Shown here: one piece after another, positions 11,301 to 19,098 of the stretch | Layout: every line of letters begins with the position of its first letter | Numbering within the stretch: position 1 is the first letter of the stretch | Assembly (NCBI RefSeq): GCF_040151475.1 | Contig: NZ_JBDKWG010000111.1 | Coordinates: 1-64,000, forward strand | DNA length: 64,000 nt | Reading direction: 5' to 3' | DNA from: CAXBNB01 sp040151475 | GTDB lineage: Bacteria; Bacteroidota; Bacteroidia; Cytophagales; Cyclobacteriaceae | Notes under the pieces: model-generated | Databases searched by the model: none | Seen by the model: the letters and a program-made list of their open reading frames with translations, nothing else | Told to the model about the DNA's origin: nothing | Made by a program: the position numbers and the translations under genes

Positions 11301-11407
11301 TGCCCTGATGGCTTGAGTACCATTGGGTGATCCATTTCATTACTGCTATCTTGAGCATAGGCATTGGATAGAAATATCCAGGCTATTAGGATATAAGAAC
11401 ACCTCAT
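8330..11407 (-). CDS. Exported WD40 beta-propeller protein with C-terminal caspase-like protease
   Basis: 1025 residues from the ATG at 11407; a TTG immediately before it is also in frame but the ATG is preferred. Signal peptide about 1-19 (SNAYAQ). WD40 repeats occupy about 30-590, with GHKGIVWDM, GHADVMSALRW, GHGDQVNSADI, GHEDVVFTVNM and matching WD ends. The linker is at about 602-754, the peptidase C14 domain at about 755-1025, with His838 (AAGHG) and Cys888 (DACHSG). An EF-hand-like loop (DTNKDKEVQISE, Lys instead of Gly at position 6) starts at about residue 981. The gene begins 3 nt after the stop of the TPR gene, so the two are surely co-transcribed. From the catalytic His to the end it differs from the paralogue at 12718-15798 at only four positions, while the propellers differ widely. 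Confidence 0.92.
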   Translation of the reverse strand: MRCSYILIAWIFLSNAYAQDSSNEMDHPMVLKPSGHKGIVWDMSLTSDGKHIITAGQDKTVKIWDVENDFEQRGEILGYISSENYGSVYAARVSPNLKYIATTGFFGDRDHRKQIMDIRIYDYSTKKIIGILEGHADVMSALRWSADSRYLISASRDYSVRIWDIETQQLKVLLKGHGDQVNSADIFGNHVVTGSKDNLIMLWDINTGANMATSFDHLDQVRQVVFDPSGKYIISGGSDNQINIYNSSLQYMNGLSLKQTASAMSFSANGNYLLTGFNDGSVQVFEFSDGNLTEIATTKSHTGGFVAGVVMTKNNQIISVGGADGNLVVSQFIDGKMKEIMRKTPSNQKVWGASLNGDLMVFSTESESFMLGTNVYQFNKGFNFVSRDYEDLDKTEDFITMTMGKGLSNRTASFKGKKYDFRAPIVQMGALYASEVSDKIVVTYNPPGEDTSWHEQKGKYTGFKSGQIVTQVYDRTKIYGFTFTPDSLLIVGGSSGYLKAFNLNGKVVSELFGHEDVVFTVNMSQDEKWILTGSHDQSIRIWDASLVGKQKSLVPTATCFFSNDGEWIVVTDQKYYMSSTKGGKYVGFHQNQGLRKEAKFYPFENFDLKYNRPDKVLEIMGLGSQRLRELLYLAYQKRVKKMGLKEEDISGNINLPEVVMSTVSETVKDKFYEINIQALDKELMLDRINVFVNDIPIYGTGGISVRNEKNRQSISKKIMIELMSGKNKIQVSAMNIAGVESLKETVDVFYDGERPKPDLHVVAIGVSNYKDSQYNLTYASKDANDISNLFFGHHQRFNKIHIHKFTDALAQKELILAVKEKLLKTKIEDEVIVFAAGHGLLDENLDYYFATQDIDFNNPSGRGLKYEELEGLLDGIPARQKLMLIDACHSGEVDKEDTKLIASAVSSSNVSTRGFTKKPQPVGMDNVFELMQELFADLRRGTGAMVISSASGVEFAFESADWKNGVFTYALIEGLKSGKCDTNKDKEVQISELKNYVFDRVEELTNGKQHPTSRRENLEFDFVVW

Positions 11408-11410
11408 CAA

Positions 11411-12622
11411 TTATTTCACTACCGTTTTCAAGTACTCAACATATTGATTGAGTTCTCCTTTCAAACCAGCATCTGTGCCTATAGCCATATAAAAACAATT
11501 TAATGCTTCTTTGTTCATTTTAGCATTATAAGCTGAATAACCAGCCATTTTAATTGCATTAGCATCTTTATCATTTTCATTAAATGCAGTGTAATAAAGG
11601 TTATATGCCTTCACATATTCTTTATTATTGTAAAAATCATCTGCAGTTTTTGAGTACATCCAGGAGATTGCTCCTTTAATACTTGTATTACCTGGAAATC
11701 GTTGCAAACCTTTTTTACAGATATCTACAGCTTCTACTTGTTTTCCATTGTAGTACATGGCATACCCCAGTTGAGTATATGAAAAGGCACTGGGATAAGA
11801 ACTATATACAGCCCGGACAGCATGGTTTTCGGCTGCTTGGTAATTGCCTTTTTCTCTTTCAATGTAAGACTGTTGATTCACTGCGTATACTTTGTTTTCC
11901 TCATCACCCCTTAACTGATAAATATCTTCCATTTCCACAAAAACCTTCATTGCCTCATCATTCTTTTTTTGATCAAGTAAATCATTTCCTTGTTTCTCAA
12001 GAGTCAAGAGTTGCTGCCATTGTTCATCTTTTGCCAGTGCTTCTTTTTGCTGAGGCCTATAGTCTATTTTCAGGTCATAATACAAAGAAGAGATAGCAGT
12101 CTGAGAACCAAGTTCTGCAGCTTTCTTAAGATTTGCTTCATATAGATCGTTATGCCCTGCTTTTTTATATACAATAGAAAGATTATTTACCGCTATGAGG
12201 TTAGGCGGGGCTGTCTCAATGGCTTTTTTATAAGAAGCTATGGCTCCATCGAAATTTTCAGAATAAGACATCACCACACCACGGCTCATATATGCTTCGG
12301 CAAGATGACGGATATTATCCGGTTTGGTTTGAATAATTTTATTAAAATCCTGAATAGCCTTAGGATAATTTTGCATTCTAATATGCACATTACCTCTGGC
12401 CTTGAGTATGTAAATCAGCTTATCCTTTCCATCAGCCTCCGTCCAAAGCGACTCAGCTTTAGTGAAGTAACCGACAGCTTCGTCAGTGTGCCCTGCCCCT
12501 TGTCCTTTTTGATAGCATTGCATTGCAGAAGTGCAATCCTGTGATAAGGAAAGATAATTAATGAATAATAGGGCTAAACTGATTGTTAGAAATTTATATA
12601 GGCAGAGCTGATTTCGTTTCAT
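11411..12622 (-). CDS. Exported TPR protein paired with a propeller-caspase
   Basis: 403 residues: signal peptide about 1-27 (LSLSQ), then tetratricopeptide-like helical repeats through most of the chain (for example AIQDFNKIIQTKPDN, AIASYKKAIETAPPN, AENHAVRAVYSSYPS, ALNCFYMAIGTDA). TPR arrays bind partner proteins. It lies directly upstream of the caspase gene and has a same-length paralogue at 15808-17019 that is also upstream of a caspase gene, suggesting that each TPR protein is a dedicated partner or adaptor of its caspase. In the 95-nt gap upstream a single TATACC half-site (12698-12703) is present, but not the second arm. Confidence 0.88.
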   Translation of the reverse strand: MKRNQLCLYKFLTISLALLFINYLSLSQDCTSAMQCYQKGQGAGHTDEAVGYFTKAESLWTEADGKDKLIYILKARGNVHIRMQNYPKAIQDFNKIIQTKPDNIRHLAEAYMSRGVVMSYSENFDGAIASYKKAIETAPPNLIAVNNLSIVYKKAGHNDLYEANLKKAAELGSQTAISSLYYDLKIDYRPQQKEALAKDEQWQQLLTLEKQGNDLLDQKKNDEAMKVFVEMEDIYQLRGDEENKVYAVNQQSYIEREKGNYQAAENHAVRAVYSSYPSAFSYTQLGYAMYYNGKQVEAVDICKKGLQRFPGNTSIKGAISWMYSKTADDFYNNKEYVKAYNLYYTAFNENDKDANAIKMAGYSAYNAKMNKEALNCFYMAIGTDAGLKGELNQYVEYLKTVVK

Positions 12623-12717
12623 ATTAGAGTTTTTTTAATTTCATCAAAACAACTCAAAATAAAAACTCATTTCAATACGCAATAATGTGTATTCTCATAT
12701 ACCCACCTGCACGGATG

Positions 12718-15700
12718 TCACCAAACCACAAAATCAAACTCTAAATTCTCTCTTCTACTCGTTGGATGCTGCTTACCATTAGTGAGCTCTGAAACTCGGT
12801 CAAAAACATAATTTTTCAATTCGGATATTTGTACTTCTTTGTCCTTGTTAGTATCACATTTCCCTGACTTCAATCCCTCTATCAAAGCATAAGTAAATAC
12901 CCCGTTTTTCCAGTCGGCTGACTCAAAGGCAAACTCCACCCCTGATGCTGAGGATATAACCATTGCTCCTGTTCCTCTTCTCAGGTCAGCAAACAACTCC
13001 TGCATCAACTCAAAAATATTGTCCATGCCCACTGGCTGTGGCTTTTTAGTAAATCCCCGGGTAGATACATTCGATGAACTGACAGCAGAGGCAATCAATT
13101 TTGTATCTTCTTTATCTACTTCTCCAGAGTGACAAGCATCGATCAACATCAGTTTTTTTCGTGCCGGAATACCATCCAATAAACCTTCCAGCTCTTCATA
13201 TTTCAATCCTCTTCCTGAAGGGTTGTTGAAATCTATGTCCTGAGTGGCAAAATAATAATCCAGGTTACCATCAAGTAAGCCATGCCCTGCCATAAACAAA
13301 ATGACTTCATCCTCCACTTTCGTTTTTAGCAGCTTTTCTTTTACAGCAAGAATCATCTCCCGCTGTGCAAGTGCATCTGTGAACCTATGCACATGGATTT
13401 TGTTATACTGCTGATGATGACTAAAGAATAAATTGGAGATGTCATTGGCATCTTTACTGGCATAGGTCAGGTTGTACTGACTGTCTTTGTAATTGGATAC
13501 GCCTATAGCCACCACATGCAAATCCGGTTTGAGTTCTGCCCCATCATAAAAAATATTGACTGTCTCTTTCAGTGATTCTATACCCGAAACATTCATAGCA
13601 GAAACCTGTATCTTGTTCCTGCCTTTGGTCAGTTCTATAGGAAGAGTTTTAGTAATAAACTGACGTTTTTTTTCGCTGCGTACGGACAACCCATTAATGC
13701 CATAGATCGGAATATCATTTACATATACATTGATTCGATCAAGCATCAATTTGTCGTCATTGACTGTAAGGTTCAGGTCATAAAACTTGTCCGTTACGGT
13801 TTTGCTTACTCCATCAATGACAACCGTAGGCAAATTCAACTCTTCAGAAATATCTTCTTCACGCAAGCCCATTTTCTTCACCCTTTTCTGATAAGCTTTA
13901 TAAAGCAAACCCCGCAACTGTTCAGAACCCATCTCCAGAATTTCAAGTACTTTGTCCGGCCTGTTGTATTTCAGGTCAAAGTTTTCAAAAGGATAAAACT
14001 TGCCTTCCTTTCTAAAACCCTGATTTTGATGGAAGCCTACATACTGCCCACCTTTGGTTGAAGACATATAGTATCTCTGGTTTGTCACCACTATCCATTC
14101 ACCTTCTTTGCTAAAAAAGCATGTAGCAGTTGGGCTAATGTTTTTTTCAACTCCTACTTTTTTGGCATCCCACAGTCGAATACTTTGGTCATGTGATCCG
14201 GAAATAACCCAGCGACTATCCGTTGACATATTGACTGTAAAAACTACATCCTCGTGTCCTTCGAGTTTGGTTACCATTTTTCCATTGAGATCATAGGCCA
14301 TTAGATATCCAGCTGTACCACCGACCAATAGCAAGGAATCAGGGGTAAAAGCTATGGAATACTTCTCTGCGAAATCGGTGATGGAAACCGGAATTTCTCC
14401 AAATTGTAAATGAGTAAACTTACCCTTCTTTTCTAACTGATAATTCAATGAAGCGTCCGGAAGGTATTTAACAAAAACGGATTTGCCATTTTTAGTGGCC
14501 CTCAACCCTCCCAAGTCCACCACAGGCACTTTATAATCGTAAGTTTTACCCTTGAAAGAAGCAGACCGCTCAGTGAAAGCACCTCCTGTAGTTGCTTTGT
14601 AAATATTGTTGGCTTTATCCATTTTACCGTAATCCCGACTGACAAGGTTAAATCCATGAGAAAAATCCACATCTCTAAGTCCTGTGATATGCCCCCAAGG
14701 TTTAGACCCTGTGGAAAAAGCTAAAAGGTTGTCATTCAATCCTGCACCCCATACTTTTTGAGTACTCCCCCCAATATTGGTAAGACTATCGACAACTCCA
14801 CCTTTATATTGATAGATAGCTATGTTGCTGCCCGTACCACCAGCACTAAAAATTCGCTGATCAGGTGTGATTTCCATACCGGCAACAAAGGCTCCTTCAT
14901 GAGGTTGGTAAGTTGCAGTTTCAGTAAGCTTTCCCTGATCAAATTGATAAATCTTGATGCTCCCATTATTGAAGCCAATCAAAGCTAATTTTCCTGCCTT
15001 ATCGAATGTAATCGTAGATGGCGTTTGATCCAAAAACACAGAACTCAAAAATTTGAGTTCTGAATCATATATATTTATTTGATTGTCATCTGCTCCTGAT
15101 AAAATGTACTTCCCTGACGGATGAAATGCGACTCTAATTACAATACCTACATGATCATAGGAAGTGTTAAGCAATGTTCCCGTATTCATATCCCACAGAT
15201 TGACAAGGTTGTCTTGAGAACCACTTACAATTTTTCCTCCAAAAACATCTGCACACCAGACCGCATCTCCATGTCCTTCCAGCATATTTTTGAGTTCAAA
15301 ATTCTTAACATCCCAAACTCCGACTTTGTTATCGTTGGAGGCAGAAATAAGGTATTTGCTATCGCTACTCCACCGCAAGGTATTGATGGACTTTTTGTGT
15401 CCATGAAAAACATGTACTATTTTTTGAGTACTAAAATCATATATTCGGATATCAGCCAGATATTTCAGGTCATTGGTGTCGCCCAGTAATCCGGCTGTAG
15501 CTATGTACTTACCATCCGGAGAAACCCGAGCCGAGTTTATAGCACCATAACTTTCTCCGCCAACATGCCCCAATATTTCACCACGCTGTTCATAACTATC
15601 AACATCCCAAATCCTCACTGTTTTGTCCCTGCCTGCTGTAATCACCTGCTTCCCATCAGGCGTCAGGCTTAGGTCCTGGATCAATCCTTTATGTCCATTG

Positions 15701-15798
15701 GGTTTTAATACAAAACTCAGATTTTTTCCCGGTGCTACATCTTGTGCCTTAAGTGGTAATGCCATAAGGCACAAGCAAACGTAATAAAGGATTCTCAT
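12718..15798 (-). CDS. Exported WD40 beta-propeller protein with C-terminal caspase-like protease
   Basis: 1026 residues from the ATG at 15798. Signal peptide about 1-18 (LPLKAQ). WD40 repeats about 30-590 (GHKGLIQDL, GHKKSINTLRW, GHGDAVWCADV, GHEDVVFTVNM), linker about 603-755, peptidase C14 domain about 755-1026 with His839 (MAGHG) and Cys889 (DACHSG). The EF-hand-like loop starts at Asp982. It follows its TPR partner gene by 9 nt. It is a paralogue of 8330-11407, the two being copies of one TPR + caspase module. The near-identity of the catalytic ends against diverged propellers suggests gene conversion, or strong constraint on the protease with diversifying sensors. Confidence 0.92.
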   Translation of the reverse strand: MRILYYVCLCLMALPLKAQDVAPGKNLSFVLKPNGHKGLIQDLSLTPDGKQVITAGRDKTVRIWDVDSYEQRGEILGHVGGESYGAINSARVSPDGKYIATAGLLGDTNDLKYLADIRIYDFSTQKIVHVFHGHKKSINTLRWSSDSKYLISASNDNKVGVWDVKNFELKNMLEGHGDAVWCADVFGGKIVSGSQDNLVNLWDMNTGTLLNTSYDHVGIVIRVAFHPSGKYILSGADDNQINIYDSELKFLSSVFLDQTPSTITFDKAGKLALIGFNNGSIKIYQFDQGKLTETATYQPHEGAFVAGMEITPDQRIFSAGGTGSNIAIYQYKGGVVDSLTNIGGSTQKVWGAGLNDNLLAFSTGSKPWGHITGLRDVDFSHGFNLVSRDYGKMDKANNIYKATTGGAFTERSASFKGKTYDYKVPVVDLGGLRATKNGKSVFVKYLPDASLNYQLEKKGKFTHLQFGEIPVSITDFAEKYSIAFTPDSLLLVGGTAGYLMAYDLNGKMVTKLEGHEDVVFTVNMSTDSRWVISGSHDQSIRLWDAKKVGVEKNISPTATCFFSKEGEWIVVTNQRYYMSSTKGGQYVGFHQNQGFRKEGKFYPFENFDLKYNRPDKVLEILEMGSEQLRGLLYKAYQKRVKKMGLREEDISEELNLPTVVIDGVSKTVTDKFYDLNLTVNDDKLMLDRINVYVNDIPIYGINGLSVRSEKKRQFITKTLPIELTKGRNKIQVSAMNVSGIESLKETVNIFYDGAELKPDLHVVAIGVSNYKDSQYNLTYASKDANDISNLFFSHHQQYNKIHVHRFTDALAQREMILAVKEKLLKTKVEDEVILFMAGHGLLDGNLDYYFATQDIDFNNPSGRGLKYEELEGLLDGIPARKKLMLIDACHSGEVDKEDTKLIASAVSSSNVSTRGFTKKPQPVGMDNIFELMQELFADLRRGTGAMVISSASGVEFAFESADWKNGVFTYALIEGLKSGKCDTNKDKEVQISELKNYVFDRVSELTNGKQHPTSRRENLEFDFVVW

Positions 15799-15807
15799 AA
15801 ACTCGAC

Positions 15808-17019
15808 TTAATTCACCTTGGACTTACAATAATCTATGAATGGCTTGAGCTCCCCATTCAACGAAGCATCAGCGGCTACTGCCTTATTATAGCATTCCAA
15901 AGCCTTACCAAAATAACCAGCATTATAAGCGGAGTGTGCGGCATATTTAATTGATACCGCATCTTTATTATTGTATTCGTAAGCAGTATAGTAAAAGCTG
16001 AATGCATCTTGATAGTTTTTTTCTCGATAGGCATTTCCCGCAGCTGTTCTACAGAGATAGGTGTAAAAATCAATCAAAGTAGAACTTTTTGGAAACTTCT
16101 CCAACCCTTGCTCACAAACATTTAGCCCAGCAGACATACCGTTTTCATAATAGTTCGCCAATGCAAGTTCCGTGTAAACTGCACCAGAAGGAGCACCACC
16201 ACCAATGACCATTGAGGCGAAAGTCATGGCACCCCTGTAGTCCTTTTTTCGATTCTTAACATGGGCTACATCAGCCCATATAGCTAATTTATTCTCATTA
16301 TCATTTCGTGCCCTAAACATATCTCCTACTACTATCAATAAGTCATTGGCCTCCTGGTATTTTTCGTCAGTTATATATTTTTCTGCCTGTGCTTTCTTGG
16401 CTTGTATTTCCTGCCATTGTGTATCTTTTGCCAAAGCCGCTTTTTGTTCTTCACGATAGTCAATGTTAAACTCCTTTTGTAAATGGTAGAGTGCACTTTC
16501 GGCACCCAGTTCAGCCATAAGCTTTAAATCGGCTAAAGCTTCATCCCTTTTACCTAACTCAAGATATGCACCAGCACGTCTAGAGAGATTACTAACATTG
16601 GGAGGTAATACCTCTATCGCTTTGGTATAAGAAGCAATCGCTCCTTCCAGATTTCCACTACTGCTCATAACATTTCCTCTATTTGAGTACCCTACGGATA
16701 AGGCCTGTTTGTCGTCAGGTCTCAACTGAATAAGTTTGTTGTAATTTTGAAGTGCTTTGGTGTAATCTTTCAAAGTGTAATAAGCATTGCCACGTCCAGA
16801 CAAAATATCATACAAAAGTTTCTTATTCGAATCGGATGTCATTAGTGCTTCCGCTTTATCGAAAAAAGCAATTGCCTCTAGCGTATTCCCTTTGTTAACG
16901 CCTTGAAGGTAACAATCATTTGCATCAAAGCAATCCTGAGCTAAAGCAGAAGAACATATTGATACTAAGAAAAAAGAGGATAAAATAAATTGCTGTAAAA
17001 GACTCTTTGAGGTGTTCAT
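15808..17019 (-). CDS. Exported TPR protein, first gene of the caspase array
   Basis: 403 residues: signal peptide about 1-27 (SSALAQ), then TPR-like repeats (ALQNYNKLIQLRPDD, AIASYTKAIEVLPPN, ALECYNKAVAADAS). Same length as the TPR paralogue at 11411-12622, with shared features such as DC near the mature N terminus, the DYR motif and the KAALAKD-type stretch in the middle. It precedes the caspase gene by 9 nt and is preceded by a good -7 box and a palindrome, so it is the likely first gene of the transcription unit. Confidence 0.88.
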   Translation of the reverse strand: MNTSKSLLQQFILSSFFLVSICSSALAQDCFDANDCYLQGVNKGNTLEAIAFFDKAEALMTSDSNKKLLYDILSGRGNAYYTLKDYTKALQNYNKLIQLRPDDKQALSVGYSNRGNVMSSSGNLEGAIASYTKAIEVLPPNVSNLSRRAGAYLELGKRDEALADLKLMAELGAESALYHLQKEFNIDYREEQKAALAKDTQWQEIQAKKAQAEKYITDEKYQEANDLLIVVGDMFRARNDNENKLAIWADVAHVKNRKKDYRGAMTFASMVIGGGAPSGAVYTELALANYYENGMSAGLNVCEQGLEKFPKSSTLIDFYTYLCRTAAGNAYREKNYQDAFSFYYTAYEYNNKDAVSIKYAAHSAYNAGYFGKALECYNKAVAADASLNGELKPFIDYCKSKVN

Positions 17020-17072
17020 GAAGTGTTTTTATTTGATTACAAAATGTTCGAATCGATCTCTCGACTTTAGAA

Positions 17073-17080
17073 CAAAGTTA
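17073..17080 (-). promoter_or_regulatory. -7 promoter box of the TPR/caspase unit
   Basis: On the minus strand it reads TAACTTTG, an exact match to the Bacteroidota -7 consensus TAnnTTTG, 53 nt before the ATG at 17019. No TTTG -33 box is seen at the usual spacing; the palindrome at 17103-17122 occupies that region, which suggests an activator-dependent promoter. Confidence 0.5.
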
Positions 17081-17102
17081 TATCCTGAAATAGGCTCTTG
17101 TC

Positions 17103-17122
17103 TATACCACCTTCAGGGTATA
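17103..17122. promoter_or_regulatory. Candidate operator palindrome TATACC-N8-GGTATA
   Basis: The arms at 17103-17108 and 17117-17122 are perfect inverted copies with an 8-nt spacer, identical in arms and spacing to 8223-8242. It lies 23 nt upstream of the -7 box. A shared transcription factor for the array is inferred. Confidence 0.5.
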
Positions 17123-17164
17123 TTTAGTTTTTTTATATTACCAGTTTGAAATGACTTAGAAATC

Positions 17165-17275
17165 TTATTTTCTTCCTGTTTGGGCTTTTGCATCGGGATG
17201 TGTTTCCAATATAGCTATCAGTTCCTTTAAAAGCTGAGAATTAAGATTATCATCATTGGTCACTAAGAAAACCCT
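17165..17275 (-). pseudogene. Short coding-like remnant
   Basis: Between two stops on the minus strand there are 36 sense codons with protein-like composition (helical NSQLLKELIAILETHPDA, ending AQTGRK). No ATG is present; a GTG at 17263 is possible. It resembles the 3' end of a lost gene more than a functional one. Family unknown. Confidence 0.25.
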
Positions 17276-17494
17276 TTACTCTCCATTGGTATCCGGTGAT
17301 GGAATGTTTTTTTATTAAGTTAAAAATTGCCGATCATATCGAAATAGTGGATCTCTTAACACGAAGAGATTCAATATATCATCTGTAAAATACCTAACAG
17401 CAGAATCAGATAGATGATAACTTCCTTCAGTGATATAAAATAATTGAATTATATTTAACTCCTATTCTAAATAAATCAAAAATATCAATAAATT

Positions 17495-18949
17495 ATGTCT
17501 AAAAAGAAGATGGAATTAAAGAGCCAGACCAGAAGAAATTTTGTGAAAGGCGTAGGCGTGGCAGCAGCCGGAATTATGATTGTACCGAGACACGTGTTAG
17601 GAGGTACAGGTTTTGTTGCTCCAAGTGATAAACTCAACATAGCGGGTATTGGGGCAGGTGGTAAAGGCACAAGCGATCTCGCAGAATTTGCCAAAAGTCC
17701 AAATGTAAATATTGTGGGGCTATGTGATGTCGATGACCGTCAGGCAGTAAAATCACGGGAATCCTTCCCTAAAGCCAATTATTATAATGACTTTAGGATA
17801 ATGCTTGAGAAGGAGAAAGACAATATTGATGCCGTGTCTGTATCAACCCCGGATCATAATCATGCGGTAGCAGCGTATGCCGCTATGCAAATGGGAAAAC
17901 ATGTGTATGTACAAAAACCTCTTACCCATGATATTTGGGAAGCAAGGATGCTCACTGAAGCAGCTAAGAAATTCAAAGTAGTTACTCAAATGGGTAACCA
18001 GGGTGGTTCTGGAGACGGAGTTCGCAAAATGAAAGAACTTTACGATGCTGGTTTGATCGGGGAAGTGCATACTGTGAAATGTTGGACCAATCGGGCTATT
18101 TGGCCTATGGCTCTTGAAACACCTACTGTAAAGGACAAAATACCCAAAGGCCTAAACTGGGATTTATGGTTAGGCACAGCGGAGAATCGTGATTACAACA
18201 ATGCTTATTTACCATTTGACTGGAGAGGCTGGTCTGATTTTGGTACCGGAGCACTTGGTGATATGGCTTGTCATATTATGGATCCTGTTTATAGAATTCT
18301 TCCAATCCTGTATCCTGATCAGGTAGAATGTAGCGTGGCTGATGCTTTCAAAGGCAAATTCGAAACTGCAAACTATCCGAAGAGTTTTCCTACTTCAAGC
18401 AAAATCCACTTAAGCTACCCCAGAACCGATGGTAAGGGGACAGTAAAAGTTTCGTGGATGGACGGTGGCCTTATGCCAGAGAGACCAGAGGAACTGGGAG
18501 ATGACGAGGCACTAGGCAACTGGGACGGTGGTGTTCTTTTTATTGGAACCAAAGGAAAAATTTTGGCAGATTGTTATGGAGCCAAGCCAAGGTTGCTACC
18601 CTTGTCTTTGAACGAACAAATCAAAGTAGAAGAAACATTACCTAGGGTTCCTGAGGGTCATTATCTACAATGGGTGAATGCTTGTATCGCTGGGTATGGA
18701 AATGCAGAAACCAGTTCTTCTTTTGATTATGCGGGTCCCTTTACCGAAAGCATACTTATAGGCAACCTTGCATTGAAAGCCTATTTTGAAGAAGATCCAA
18801 CTATTGAAAACAAAAGTTTCTGGGGTGGTTCAAAATATAATGGAAGGAAACGATTGAGATGGGATGCCAAAAACATGAGGGTAACCAACTTTGAACCTGC
18901 CAACAATTACGTAAAACGTACCTATAGAGAAGGATATTCATTGGGTTAA
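17495..18949 (+). CDS. Tat-exported Gfo/Idh/MocA family oxidoreductase
   Basis: 484 residues. A Tat signal at residues 13-35 (RRNFVKG then a hydrophobic run) indicates export of the folded enzyme with bound NAD(P), as known for glucose-fructose oxidoreductase relatives. The Rossmann nucleotide motif GIGAGGKG follows at about 51-58, with the acidic GLCDVDD strand end. The family's EKP motif reads VQKPL here, so its Glu is replaced by Gln. C-terminal features such as GDMACHIMDP are typical of the family. The substrate is probably a sugar or glycoside, not determined. It stands alone on the plus strand, divergent from the caspase array and followed by a terminator hairpin. Confidence 0.88.
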   Translation: MSKKKMELKSQTRRNFVKGVGVAAAGIMIVPRHVLGGTGFVAPSDKLNIAGIGAGGKGTSDLAEFAKSPNVNIVGLCDVDDRQAVKSRESFPKANYYNDFRIMLEKEKDNIDAVSVSTPDHNHAVAAYAAMQMGKHVYVQKPLTHDIWEARMLTEAAKKFKVVTQMGNQGGSGDGVRKMKELYDAGLIGEVHTVKCWTNRAIWPMALETPTVKDKIPKGLNWDLWLGTAENRDYNNAYLPFDWRGWSDFGTGALGDMACHIMDPVYRILPILYPDQVECSVADAFKGKFETANYPKSFPTSSKIHLSYPRTDGKGTVKVSWMDGGLMPERPEELGDDEALGNWDGGVLFIGTKGKILADCYGAKPRLLPLSLNEQIKVEETLPRVPEGHYLQWVNACIAGYGNAETSSSFDYAGPFTESILIGNLALKAYFEEDPTIENKSFWGGSKYNGRKRLRWDAKNMRVTNFEPANNYVKRTYREGYSLG

Positions 18950-19021
18950 ATACTCATAGAATTATAAAGATAAGGGAACTAATATTCTTGTCTTTTTCAT
19001 CCAAAGTTTGTAACATAATTT

Positions 19022-19054
19022 TAAGGTTGATGTTTTAAAAAGACATCAACCTTA
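19022..19054. terminator. Intrinsic terminator between convergent genes
   Basis: 12-bp inverted repeat (19022-19033 and 19043-19054) with a 9-nt loop, followed on the plus strand by a T run. It ends the oxidoreductase gene and may also serve the convergent cstA gene. Confidence 0.75.
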
Positions 19055-19098
19055 TTTTTTGTCTCTGATGTAGAACAGATCGTTACACCGGACTTTCG

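Larger units (their letters stand above)
17020..17494. other. Divergent intergenic region
   Basis: 475 nt between the divergently transcribed TPR gene and the oxidoreductase gene. It holds the promoter elements at 17073-17122 and a short minus-strand coding-like remnant at 17165-17275. I see no clear promoter match for the plus-strand gene; the rest is AT-rich without recognisable structure. Confidence 0.6.

Noticed and set aside
11683..12096. 137-codon plus-strand open frame
   Set aside because: It lies wholly antisense to the TPR gene, which has a signal peptide and repeats; the plus frame shows no protein features. The same holds for the other long antisense frames, for example 12152-12544 and 40390-40923.
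1..17019. Reading the caspase array as a CBASS, CRISPR-linked (Craspase) or gasdermin defence island
   Set aside because: No cyclase, Cas, gasdermin, NACHT or nuclease gene is present and all products have signal peptides, so a cytoplasmic anti-phage role is not supported.
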